Shown one piece after another: positions 45,079-56,601 of a stretch of DNA of 64,000 nucleotides (position 1 is its first letter; each line of letters starts with the position of its first letter). This DNA is from Citrus sinensis (lineage: Eukaryota > Streptophyta > Magnoliopsida > Sapindales > Rutaceae), in the NCBI RefSeq assembly GCF_022201045.2, contig NC_068562.1, forward strand, positions 13,391,001-13,455,000, written 5' to 3'. A model generated the notes under the pieces. The model was not told the origin of the DNA. It made no database searches and was given only the letters and a program-made list of their open reading frames with translations. The translations under genes and the position numbers were made by a program.

Positions 45079-45453
45079 CCTCCTCAACTAATTGAGCTCA
45101 ACTTTTTATCCAACTTTAACGTGTCATACAACAACTTGTCCGGTCAAATACCAGACAAAGGCCAGTTTGCCACATTTGGTGAAAGCAGTTATAGTGGTAA
45201 TCCCCATCTTTGTGGTCCAACAATTAACAAGAATTGCAACAGGGCAGAGGAAATACCAGCTACAGAACTCAATCAAGGAGAAGATGAAGGTGAATATGCA
45301 TTTGATATGGTGTCATTGTATTGGAGTTTTGGTGCATCTTATATGACAGTGATATTGGGATTGTTTGCGATCCTTTGGATAAATTCCAATTGGCGTCAAC
45401 AATGGTTCTATTTCATTGATGCATGTCTTGATTTATGTTACTATTGGCGGTGA
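45079..45453 (+). pseudogene. RLP2 last exon, third piece (C-terminus)
   Basis: In frame with the preceding piece: [20 protein letters not shown], acidic linker ([13 protein letters not shown]), membrane helix ([14 protein letters not shown]) and a tail ending CYYWR before TGA. Confidence 0.87.
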
Positions 45454-46183
45454 TCATGCAGAGCCATAAGTAGTTATATATCATTCAATTTGCTTCTCTA
45501 TCTACAAATCTAGTGTACAAATACATGTTTGTTAATTCAGGTTGGTTTTAAAGGTATACTCAACTATTGTACATATGTTTTCTTTAGTTTTGGTCGATTT
45601 CAAATCTGAAAGTTCATTAATTTAATGACTTCATGCTATTTCGTCATGATGAAGGCTTGTGTTGATTCATGCAGGTTATTAATTAACTTCCATTCCATTT
45701 CTTTGAAATTGTCACATGCTTTTATGTATGTTACATGTATTTTGGTTTCTCCAAGCTGGATTTCTCTGAGCTTATTGTGCATTTTCCCTGCTGGCCATTC
45801 AGCTTATTCAGCTTATTGGTTTTCCTAGACGATTAAACTACCAATATTTAGGGGGAAAAAGTTACAATCCCATTGAACTAATTCTTTTTGCTGATTCCCC
45901 ACAAGGCAAGTCTTTGGTGGCTATGAGTCCATGATTGAATCAATTCTATATCGTTTCCATCGATCCGTGATTGAATCAATTCCATATCATTTCCAAACTA
46001 CGATGGACGAAAGCAATCCAACATAAAGGCTAGAAATAAAATATCTTTTACCTTAAAAATAAATCTTATGACAGTCAAGGTACAATCAAGATGGTAATAG
46101 AACCAAAGAAGTTGTGACCAAGTGCATAAAGGTTTACAACATACTACAGCTTGTTCAGTTTTCATATGACAATAAGTTGTGAG
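45454..46183. other. RLP2 3' flank
   Basis: The first 180 bp parallel other RLP 3' flanks in the window. No gene recognised after that. Confidence 0.55.
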
Positions 46184-46851
46184 TGTTGGACTTATTGTTA
46201 TTTTGTGCCCTAAAAACATGTGATAAATAACAATTTCTGAATTTCATAAAATTAATTTATTCATATTTATTTGAGCATGCATCATTAGCCCTCATTTATA
46301 AAGTATTTGATTCATGTATTAGGCATTTGATGCCAATAAATTACAAGTTCTTTATAAATAAAAGATTGTTCACAGGGGCATTTCATTATGTAAGGCTATA
46401 ACTTTTCTACTTCTATTGTGAGTGATTTTATCTTGACCATTGAAGTGGAGATTTGAGTGGAACAGTTAATATGAATATGTGATATGCATATTGAATTAGA
46501 TATTGAATTATAATCTAATTTAACATATGTCGTTGATCATAATTCACATAAGCTTTAATAAGCTTAATCGACCTTAATCCTGAGTGGATAATGAACTTAC
46601 ATTAATGTATTATGTCTTTTGAGTTATCACGGAATGAGATCCATATAAACAGTCAAAACCTCAATAGCTTGGAGATATAATTTTCACGGATCATGGGAAC
46701 ATATACTTATAAGATGAAATTTGTACTATTGATGCTTACCTAAGCTGTTTGTGGTACATGATCATTTAGATCTATGGCTACAATTTATTCAATAAATTGT
46801 TTATTGAATAATAATATTTATTTGTAAATTTATTTACAAATATATATATAT

Positions 46852-46894
<43 letters not shown>

Positions 46895-47549
46895 TTTTAA
46901 AAATGATCATTTGAACAAATAATGACTTAGGGGTAAATATGTAATTAATAGACACGACATTTGTTAATGGCCTATCTTTAATTATGAGCATCATATGAAG
47001 AGTTAAAGAGGCTACTATTGGTCTAAGACTGAGGCTAAAATTAATTAAAAGGAGCCCTAATTAATTGGGATTTTATTTAATTATAGGCGTTATTAGAGAG
47101 CAACTTTAGGCTTTTAGTGGAATAGCCTATGTTTTACTTAGTAGTTTTGGTGTGTCATGAGATGATTGGTCTTTAAGTATTAAGTTGAGCTAGAAAGCCT
47201 ATGGGTCTACAGTGCTACCTCAATTCCTAATCAAAATCTGACTCTAATAAATGCCTGTATAAATGAGAGGAAACTAGAATAGAAAGATGATTTAACATAT
47301 AGTTTTTCTTGATTTTCGTCTCCTGCATGGTAATTAGAGTTATCTACATGGTTACATGTGTGACGAAGACAATTAAGGATAGCAGAGAAGATTGCAACTA
47401 TATTCTGCAGATCTTTGATCTTTAACAAGAAATTAAGGTATTTCTCTAATCCTATGCACGTATGCATAATCAAGAAAATTTATTGTCTTTCATTAATTTC
47501 ATAAAATAGAAAAGTATTTTTTTTTTTTTTTAGATTTGATTTTCCAATA
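46184..47549. mobile_element. Solo LTR (copia-like), 1366 bp, TSD GTGAG
   Basis: TGTTGGACTT...TTTTCCAATA flanked by GTGAG at 46179-46183 and 47550-47554; the last bases fit the TGTTGGA inverted end with one change. It contains a GATA microsatellite (about 46854-46894) preceded by TA repeats. No pol or second LTR. Confidence 0.75.
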
Positions 47550-47859
47550 GTGAGAACTAATCAAGCTTTCAATAACTTAACCAAATTGATAAGGGAACAA
47601 ATTGATGAGTCTTTCAAACAAGTCCTGTGAATATGAAATGGTTAGCTTCACTTGGGCGGAGGAATATATCAAAGAACAAATGCCTATTTCTGTTGTTGCA
47701 CGGCTTGGTCACATTTTCATCACAAGGCACTGTCTGGTTCCCAGCCTGAGGGCTCCAGTATCTTACACCTTCAGCTATTGCCCAAAGACCCTTAATTCAG
47801 ATCAACAGATGCTATAGAGAAGATCTGATGAAATCTTAATCAAGATTGATAACGTACCA

Positions 47860-48420
47860 AGAGGATGATAATTGAAACACAAAGGACAAACAAGAATTGA
47901 AATGAACAAAGAATCGAAAAACAAAGAACAGAGGGATATAACATGGTTCAACTAATTCTCATTAGCTTACCTCTGCGGAGGAACAAATTGACAGGCCTTT
48001 CATTGATTGATCTTCAAGATAAAAAGAGTTTATAGAGTACCTAGCATGCATAGAATATTAACCCCTTATTGCAGAGTCTATATTCTCCTTTATACTCCTC
48101 AGTGTAACTCCGGTTTGTTGCACTAGAATCAATGGCATTCAACAGTCTGTAATGACCCAGATGCAATTCCAGAAATTCACGTAGTCACGTGCGAGACACG
48201 AGTGATACCAACGTTTAACAACCTGAATCCAAGCTTCTTTATTTGCGTTCATCTCATGTGCTTCATTAAACCAGAAATGATAATGCATGAAGTCGTTTCA
48301 ATGAGTATTTAGTGAACACATCAAAATGCTGCGACTGATGTCGTTTTTCCTGAATTAATAAGCACTCAAAATGCACAATATGCATGTCATTTTGAAGCCA
48401 TTTGAATTGTTTCACTAGTT
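47860..48420 (-). mobile_element. Probable copia LTR, minus orientation, ends not resolved
   Basis: On the minus strand CTCCGCAGAGGTAAGCTAAT followed by TTGAACCATGTTATATCCC near 47930-47990 resembles the R/U5 part of plant copia LTRs, and the upstream minus-strand part has stress-type promoter flavour. I could not fix termini or a target duplication. Confidence 0.45.
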
Positions 48421-48941
48421 ACACAACAATTTCGATTTATATCAATGCAACATGTTTACACAACAAGCCATTTTGTGTGGTATGTCATGCACCGCTTGGA
48501 GAAAAAAAAAAAAACAAACAAAAGCCAAACGTGTTTAGGAAAATAAGTGGCCAGCTGCCCATTGGATGCAATACACAATATAAGAAAGCTTGCTTTTTGC
48601 AGCATTTGATGAACGCTGCATTAAGTCTTACATTGAATTGGTTAATGAGCATGTTAACTTGAAAAAAAAAATATAAAAGAGAAACAAAGCAAAAGCAATA
48701 CGTGGAAAATATATATATGATAACAATAAATAGTACTAAAAAAAGCTTACACTGAACTATGAAAAAAGAAAGTTTTTAGCTACAGTTGTATTTCTTTCCA
48801 ATTGATCACATGTGCCAAGATCCTGTCAAATGAACCCAAAAAAAATGTTAGCTGAATTCAAATTGTTTCAAGTATAACAAGCACAAAAAAGGAACCCAAA
48901 AAAAAAAAAAGAATAAAACAAAGAAAACATCTATACACAAA
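48421..48941. other. No gene recognised
   Basis: AT-rich with A tracts at 48501-48515 and 48897-48911. Small open frames look random. Confidence 0.5.
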
Positions 48942-50782
48942 TTATACAAAAATGTCCTCACAATCCTTTCTAACATGTTGTATATCCTCATTCGTTTTAT
49001 AAGGTAAGTTAAGTACTGATGCATCTAATATTGTATAAGAAGTAAAATCTGAATCTTTGTACATCTCCATATCATAGGATCGTCGTGATGGTGCTTTCAA
49101 CATAATATAATATGATGATGTATCATCTATCCTAGAATAGAACACTTATTTTGCTTGTGAAGCAAAAATAAATATCGTTTTCAAATTGTTTCTGTCCTTT
49201 CCGAAGATTCACTATCGTAAACCCATCTTCAATTTTAATGCCATTAATAATGTTCTTCCAATCACACTTGAACAAAGGAACCCGAAATGTATGGTAATCC
49301 AATAAAATGATGTCCTTTATTATTCCATAGTAAATGATCTTTTCCAGAACTTGGTTGTTGTCTTTTGCACTTGATCTGCATATTGTTTCTGCTTCAATAG
49401 ACCACTATTTTTTGTAGACTTCTCATTTTCTTTTGTGTGGAAACGAATTCCATTAATAATGTATCCAGGATATGACATTATATATCTTCTTGGTCCATAT
49501 GCAAGCCATTTCAATGTCTCATTGACCCCACTTTCTTGGAACTTAATCTGTTTCAATTAAATTTCTATTAGCATATAAAAGTGCATATATTTTATAGTTA
49601 ACTAAAGTTACATACTATACAACCTTGTCTGACAGTCAAGTGCAAAATGTCTCCGTGTGCCTTTTTTGAAGTAAAGCTTCACTCTTTGGTCTACACAATC
49701 GTCTATCTAAAGATTTCAACTCCATTTTGTGCATTCTATATATAAAAATAAAAGAAAAATTTAAGACTAAAATAATTGTAAATAATGTAAGGCTGAATTT
49801 CATTATACTTATTCAATATATGGTTCCACTTCTACAGTATTATATAACACATAACGATGTGCAATATGTAATAATTCATCAGATAATATAGTTGGCTTTC
49901 CACCCATGAGTGGACGCCCTCATACTAATTGTTCATAGCAATCACGTTTAGTACCTACTGCATTCACTTGCTTGCAAAACCTCATGGCCTCTTCAGCAAG
50001 TTAACATTCAACTATGCATCCTTCAGGTCGTGCACTATTAACATATCCTTTTAATTTTTTCATAATTCTAAAAAAAAAATTAGATTAAAAAAATCAATAT
50101 ATTTAAGTATTTAGCATAAAGTAAAATGAAATATAATGTAAAAGAGAAATTATAGTTAATACCTCTCAAAAGAATACATCCAACGATATTGCACTGGACC
50201 ACATTGTTGGGCTTCACGTCCTAAGTGGATTGTCAAGTGAACCATGATGTCGAAAAAAGAAGGCGGAAAATACATCTCGAGCATACATAAAGTCTCAGCA
50301 AAATCATTTTCCATCTCTTCCGACTTAGTTCCATCAATCACTCTTTGGCATAATTCATTGAAGAATGTGGAAAGTCGAAATATTGCAGTTTGTGGTCCCT
50401 TTGGTAAAAGCCCCCTAATTGCTACTGATAACAATTGTTGCATTAAAATGTGATAATCATGAGATTTCAGACCTGTGATTTTACATTCTTCAACTGAAAT
50501 GCACTTTCCAATGTTAGAACTGTATCCGTATGGCAACTTCAAATTAAACAATCTCTTACAAAATGGTTGCTTCTCTAGTTTAGAAAGCGTATGCATGGCT
50601 GCTGATAAACGTATTCCATTCTCTTCTAACTTTGGATGCAAATTAGGTCTAATTCTCAGTTCTTCTAAATCTTTACGAGATTTCAACCCATCTTTTGATT
50701 TTCCTTTCAAATCTAACAGTGTACTAGTGATGCTATCGCATACAATTTTTTCCACATGCATTACATCCAAGTTATGACGCAA
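48942..50782 (-). pseudogene. CACTA (En/Spm-like) transposase remnant
   Basis: Minus-strand frame 50156-50782 (208 aa) begins RHNLDVMHVEKIVCDSITST and continues through GLKSHDYHILMQQLLSVAIR to PPSFFDIMVHLTIHLGREA, the DUF4218-containing part of plant CACTA transposases. Further pieces at about 49800-50050 (RPEGCIVEC-like) and 48942-49556 (WLAYGPRRYIMSYPGYIINGIRF; the DUF4216 region) follow in order. Stops separate them, and the N-terminal transposase core and CACTA ends were not found. In the family the protein cuts and moves the element. Confidence 0.87.
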
Positions 50783-52639
50783 GACTAAACCGTGAAAATA
50801 ATTTTAAAAAAGTTATTATTTGAATAAATATTTACAATGTCATCATATAAAACTAATCATAATCATATTCTTCAATTTATTACTGATTATGATATTCAAT
50901 CAATTATAATCATAGATTTGAATTTATTACTTAATATGATTATTATAATTAATTAATCTAACGAGATAGACGATAACCGCAAGAAAAAAAAACATTGCCA
51001 CTTAGCGTGCAGAAGCAGAATCCGCCAAAGCCGAACCTGCTCGGCCCCACCTCCACAGTCGCCAATGGATAAGCCAAGAAAACAAAAAATAAACAAATGT
51101 GAGATAAATACGTTTAGATCCCTGAATTTATTAAATTTACAGATAAAGACAATCTACTTCTTTTCGTGGCGATTTGTCATTAGGGTACCTTTCAAATTAT
51201 TATTATAAACAAATAAATGTGGCAGTAAGGATTATTTGACCAATATATTTTAAAAAAATGATTTTACCCGTTAATATATTACGAATTTTAGTCGATTTAA
51301 ATTAACATAAAATAATATTATTATTAAGAATATTAATTAATACAAAATCTTTTTTGACACATGAAGCTGTCTCTATCATAATAATTATTTGACTAATTCA
51401 TCATATTATGTTGATTCATTTTTTTTAATTTCAAGTCTCAACTGTTATACCTTTAAATTATTCAAATAAATAAATAAATGTAGTGGTAAGGATGATTTGA
51501 ATCATATTATAAAAAAAAATTATTTAATCCATTAATATACCATGAGTTTCAGTGGTTTTTAGTTGACAAAAAATGATATTACTAGTCATGCATTATTAAA
51601 ATTTTTTGACAGGTGGACCTGTGTATCACAATAAAGGTATTATTATTTCCTATTCTAAACATTAGCTATTATCATATCAAAACTCATTGTTAAGTTTAAT
51701 GTAAAATGCATGGCACACATTATGACATTATAAGTCTAATTAATATTTTAAAATTTTAATGAAATTAATAAATAAGTTGAATTCGTTTGGTTAAATTTAA
51801 TATGATTCAAATTTGATATGCTAATTCAAATTGTCACATACATATATGATCACGTATTACATAAGGATTTGCGTCAAAGTAACTACAAACTGTATTTTCA
51901 TTTAAGATTTTACAAAATTTGGGTGTCTAAACGTTATCATTACGAAAAAACAATTTAAAAAAATAAAATCTTAAGAATTGGTCCCCCAATAATAATTCTG
52001 AGATTATTTCCTCAATGGGTGGAGCATGACAGTTGAACTAATTCTGAGATTAGTTATTAAAACACAGTGCAATCCTGTCTCACTATGCTTTTAGTGAGCA
52101 TTTGTCTTTGACATTCTTTGATGCTTATGTTTACTATCATGGAGTTTACTATCATGGAGTGACATTCTGTGACGCAAGCTGTCTGGCTTCCATTTTAAAG
52201 TTTTTTCTTAATTACTGGGTGGACTGAATACTTGTATTAATATACATTTTCTTGCTTTACAGGGTGAAGTGGAGCGCATGTTTTCTTGCTTGGTAATTGA
52301 GTGGCTTAAAGTAGTGGTCTGCTGCAGTTTTTATAACAAATATTGATCAGAAGATATTTCCTCAATGGGTGGAGCTTGTTCTAGGAAGAGAGACCAAGTA
52401 GACAATGAAGATGGTTTGCACGGAGGGGTTTGTGGAAGATATCAAAAAGTTGTAGTTCAAAGTGGTTGATGACCTCATTTTCAAGACCTCCTTTGGATAT
52501 TCAACGAGGCGAAGGGAAATGTCCATCCCTTAGGGAGTTGTGTGCTTACAAAATTCGTGAGGTATGCTGTGTTCATCTCATGCGTGGTTGAAGACCTCAA
52601 CAGCTTGTTTTCTGTTCTGATCTTTACGGTAAAGCCATC
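50783..52639. other. Intergenic, with a degenerate tandem duplication
   Basis: No gene. About 51195-51410 and 51455-51650 are diverged copies of a roughly 200-bp block (AAATTATT...AAACAAATAAATG, GTAAGGAT-ATTTGA, CATTAATATAC, TTTTTTGACA). A 14-bp repeat TGGAGTTTACTATC lies near 52138. Confidence 0.5.
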
Positions 52640-53284
52640 ACTGAGTCTCAAGCAATTGTCGCCCGAGCTGCGAATGCCGTGAACTCATTTAGTACAAAGA
52701 CATTCTGCAATGTGGAACCAGCACAAGCATTAAACCCAATACTCCAGGCCGTGTTGGCAAAGTCCTCCCCCATCATGGTACAAAGTGAATGTTGATGCGG
52801 CTGTTAGTTCTACGGAAGATCGTGCTGGCATTGGAGTATTGGTTTGTAATTCGACAGGAGAGGTTATGGCAGCTTCTATCTGTACGGTGATTTTCTCCAG
52901 AGATATAGAGTTTGTGGAAGCTGTTGCTGTGCACAATGGCCTGCAATTGGTGATGGATATTGGGTTGGCTCCAGCAATAATTGAGTCAGATTCTTTCAAT
53001 GTCGTCAATCTTATTAATAACAAAATACACAGTAGATGTGAAGTGGGGTGGTTAATCTCCGACGTTCAAGAAGTCTTATCTTCCTCTGAGAGCTCTTTTC
53101 AAGTGAAATTTGCTCCACGGTCCTGCAATGAAGTTGCACATCATCTTTCTAAATTAGCTCTCTGTAATTCCATGGAGAAAGTTTGGTTAGAAGAAGTTCC
53201 AACTGAGATCGCAGCTTATGTATGTAAAGATAAATCACTGTAATAGTTTTCTATTAATAAAATTTTAATTTAAAAAAAAAAAAG
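52640..53284 (+). pseudogene. LINE 3' end with RNase H domain and poly(A) tail
   Basis: The frame at 52785-53243 encodes an RNase H-like (RVT_3) domain: NVDAAVSSTEDRAGIGVLV, VEAVAVHNGLQLVMDIG, IESDSFNVVNLIN and FAPRSCNEVAHHLSKLA. Key acidic positions (D in NVDAA, E in EAVAV, D in ESDS, late N/H-A region) are visible. It stops at 53241, then AATAAA (53256-53261) and an A tract (53272-53283) mark the retrotransposed 3' end. The 5' part is truncated, as is usual for LINEs. The sequence after it resembles RLP 3' flank at 56530. Confidence 0.85.
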
Positions 53285-55236
53285 AGGCATCTGTTGATTA
53301 ATGAAGTTTATAAATTATTTCAACTTAATTCGAGGGGCAAGGGGAAGTTAATTACATCATAAATAACCAGCAAGATAACTTACACCAGCTATCATTAATT
53401 CATGGATAACTAATGATGAATTTGAGAACCCTCTCTTAGTGATGACAACAAGGACTTAAGGGAAAAAAAAAAGTCCAAGTTAGGCCCAAACCCTCTATTT
53501 AAAAAAATAAATTATAAATTAAAATTTAAAAAATAATGAAAAATGCTTAAATTTCTAATTTATATGTCAATAATGAATCAGAAAATCAAGAATTATAATA
53601 TAAGTCTCTTTTAAGTGTTAATTAATTAAGAGAGTGCTTAAATTAGAGAATCCAATATTAAAAAATTAAATCTCTAAGCTTTTATTTGCTTTATTTTATT
53701 TAATTCATTATTTATTATAACAATTTATTAATTATTAATTTATTTCAAATTTATAACAATTTAAAAAATATTAAAAAAATAAGTGAAAACTCAATCCTGA
53801 CCTTTAGACTTTCCCTCTAATAAGCTTGAGCTTAGGCTTGAAAAAGCTCAGCCCAAGCCCGCATTTTGCCGTCTTTACTCTTAGTCAACTTGGATCATTT
53901 TTCTCCAAGACAATATTCATCCTATGTGACAAGGATTGAAGCAAAGATGAGGACAAAAACTATTAATTACCGAGAGTGATTATCTCTTTTTTTTTTAATT
54001 ACCGAGTGATTGTCCAATTTATTCAATTATTACAAAGATTTATTGTCAATCAATAAAACCGATTGACACAAAGATTGATTTTTTTTTGAGAATATCAATG
54101 CTTGAATGTATTATTTAATATATAATTCAATGTAAACCCAATCATACTCTTAAGTTATTTTTATAAATTCTCAATATCGTCTTTGGTTCTAATTCGATCT
54201 TTGATTCAAATTAATGCAAGGATACAAAGGGACTCAAGAGCTTCAGATCTCGTTTATGTGCTATTATTTTGGCGTACACCATACAGTTATTAGCTGATTA
54301 TTAATTGTCACAAATTTCAATATATCAAACATCCTATCGAATTATTAATTCCAAAGCATGTTATTTAAGAATCAGTATTGGAAAAAAATTATTTGATAAT
54401 TTCAATCCCGAACTTACGCTTTAATTCTTTAAATTACCTCAATTAACTTTTATTTTATTAGTTGACTATCTCCATCACCTGTTGGAAAAAATAGAATTGA
54501 TGACCACCGGTAGATATGTTGCCTTAATTTGAAAGTCAGTCAACATGCATTTTTCTGCAGAGATATTACGTAACTAACAATAATAAAATAGTTTATAAAC
54601 CCTTTCTTAACTGGAAATAGTTTAATATATTTCTAATAATAAACCCTTTCTTAACTGGAATCACGGGATGGGGTGAAATTTGAAGTTCACATATCACACA
54701 CATTTTCAAGAAATATCCGTAACAATAAGACAGAGAAAGAAGGGCCCTTGACCAGCTTAAAGAAAATTATGAACCCAAGAGGAGAAACAAAAATTAGATT
54801 AATAACTGGAATTGGGCTAATACAAAAACCATAACCGGAGAAATAATTCAGCAATATCAATTTAACAAACACAAAAGAAACAACCCCTCATACGGACAAT
54901 GAGGTAGAAAATCAATTCAGCTGCAAAAATAAATTTCCAATCACAAATTCGGACAAATCTAAAAATTTATGAATCCTAGGCTGAAGCCTTATGTAAATCA
55001 GTGTAAACTTACGGAACAAAACAAAATAAAAAAAAAATTATAGAATCACAGAGAACAAGATAGCAATTAAAAGGAAGGGGTAAAGATGACATTTTCTAAA
55101 TTACCATTTATGTGAAACATCGACTGTCCAGCTTTTGAGAAGGAGAGAAGGAGTTTCATTCCATTTATGATTTTTTTTTAAATAAATACAATTTATGTTG
55201 TTGAAGTCGGGTTCCCTTGTAGCGGGTCGACGTGGG
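53285..55236. other. Duplicated RLP upstream module, copy A
   Basis: 53920-54550 closely parallels 57150-57780 (shared ACTATTAATTACCGAGAGTG, TTCAATGTAAACCCAATCAT, AATTAATGCAAGGATACAAA). No gene. It probably preceded an RLP now reduced to 55765-56402. Confidence 0.65.
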
Positions 55237-55239
55237 TTA

Positions 55240-55612
55240 GAGCATCACCAAAAAGCTCTTCAAATAAGATTTTATTACTTATTTGAAGAGTCACATCAAT
55301 ATTTAAGGCTCCAAAAGATATTTCAATTAAGATTCTTTAAATAAGAAATGATTCTCTCTCTTTAAATTTGGAGAGTTGATTTCTCTCTCTTCAATTTATA
55401 TTTTATTACTTTTCATTGGAGAAAAAGAGAGAAGTGTTTTAATTGCTATTGACTTTTTTAAAAAAATAATTATTTAATTAAAATAATATTAATTTATTTC
55501 TATTTGAAGAATCTTTTAGAGAATATTATATTTTTTCATCCTTCTATTTGCCACATAGGTAAACAAATAGATATTTGAAGAGTAAAAGTTATAGAGGCTT
55601 TTGGAGATGCTC
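55240..55612. mobile_element. Tourist-like MITE, 373 bp, TSD TTA
   Basis: Ends GAGCATCACCAAAAAGCTCT and, reverse-complemented, GAGCATCTCCAAAAGCCTCT. It is flanked by TTA at 55237-55239 and 55613-55615. Inner parts repeat TTTGAAGAG-type motifs in both orientations. Short, non-coding and AT-rich, as expected for PIF/Harbinger-derived MITEs. Confidence 0.78.
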
Positions 55613-55764
55613 TTAGGTTTCGTGAGTTGTAGTTAACGTCCGGTTTGATATGACAGCCAATGATGATATGTCACGTCAGAGCGAGGGGACACGTTTAAAT
55701 AAGTGACAGGCTCTTTTTTATGGGCATATTTGGGATTAGGTACATATAATTATAATAACAATAA

Positions 55765-56402
55765 TTGACTTCCGAAAATTGTTTGTCTGGGTCCTTGTCA
55801 TCTTCCTTCAATCTTTCTTCACTAGAGCACCTTCATCTACAAAAGAATGCTATGAGTGAGCCAATTCCGAGTGCGCATCTTTAGGTGCTTCGAATTAATG
55901 ACTCTCGATTTGAGGGATAACGGATATTCGAGTATGATTCCCCATCTGATTAGTGAACCATTTAAATCTTCATGCTCTTCTTTTGAGAGGGAATCATGTA
56001 CAATGTCATATTCTTAATCAGTTGTGTCAATTAAGAAAGTTAGATATCATGTATCTTTCAAATAACATACTTAGTGGATCAATACCATCTTGTTTTACGA
56101 ATATGATATCGGAGAAAGCAGGAATATGACTTTGTACATACAATTTTTTTTTATTGACATGGGGCATTACTAGTTGAAGTAGAATTTGTGACAAATAATA
56201 GATATAAATTATATGGTTGGACTAGATTTGTCATGCAACTATTTGATTGAATGTGCAATTGATATGGTGTCATTCAGTTGGAGTTTCGGTTCATCATATG
56301 TCACATTCATCATGGGGTTTTTCGCGATACTTTGGATAAACTCATACTGGCGCAGAATGTGGATCTATTACAATCATGTATTCACTAGGCCATACGCGTG
56401 AT
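55765..56402 (+). pseudogene. RLP fragment (middle LRRs to C-terminus)
   Basis: Parallels RLP2 from about 42310: CCGAAAATTGTTTGTCTGGG, then an LMTLDLRDN-type segment, the island end (VEVEFVTNNR-like), GLDLSCNYLI, and a jump straight to IDMVSFSWSFGSSYVTFIMG, with the closing LRRs deleted. The 62-aa frame at 56213-56401 preserves the membrane helix and tail. Frameshifts elsewhere. Confidence 0.82.
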
Positions 56403-56563
56403 GTGCTTTTTTGCTAAAACTAGTTCATAAATGTGATTTAATTAAAATTAGTTTACACACATCTTTCCCTTGGCTTTTGTTGGTTCGAAATCCAGACTTT
56501 TATTCATATCATTACATTACTTTATGTAGTATCACCGAAAGGCTTGTGATGATTAATGCAGTT

Positions 56564-56568
56564 TATAA

Positions 56569-56600
<32 letters not shown>
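56564..56600. repeat. (TTA)n microsatellite
   Basis: About eleven ATT units in the RLP fragment's 3' flank. Confidence 0.85.

Positions 56601-56601
<1 letters not shown>

Larger units (their letters stand above)
31859..45453 (+). pseudogene. RLP2: LRR receptor-like protein gene broken by three retroelement insertions
   Basis: The host gene has the RLP1 plan: exon 1 (31859-32079 plus 37325-37542), mini-exons (38896-40876) and one large last exon (41253-42383, 42962-43623, 45079-45453). A copia element (32080-37319) sits in exon 1, and solo LTRs at 42384-42956 and 43624-45073 sit in the last exon; all have exact 5-bp TSDs. The pieces of the last exon stay in one frame with no stop before its natural end, so insertions are the main damage there. 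Extra lesions: one mini-exon of 74 instead of 75 nt (40161-40234) and one mini-exon with lost splice signals (about 40349-40411). The family role would be a cell-surface receptor. This copy should not make one unless pieces are expressed separately. Confidence 0.88.

Noticed and set aside
47602..47817. 71-aa open frame beginning MMSLSNKSCEYEMVSF
   Set aside because: No recognisable domain, in a transposon-rich gap, and no splice or promoter support.
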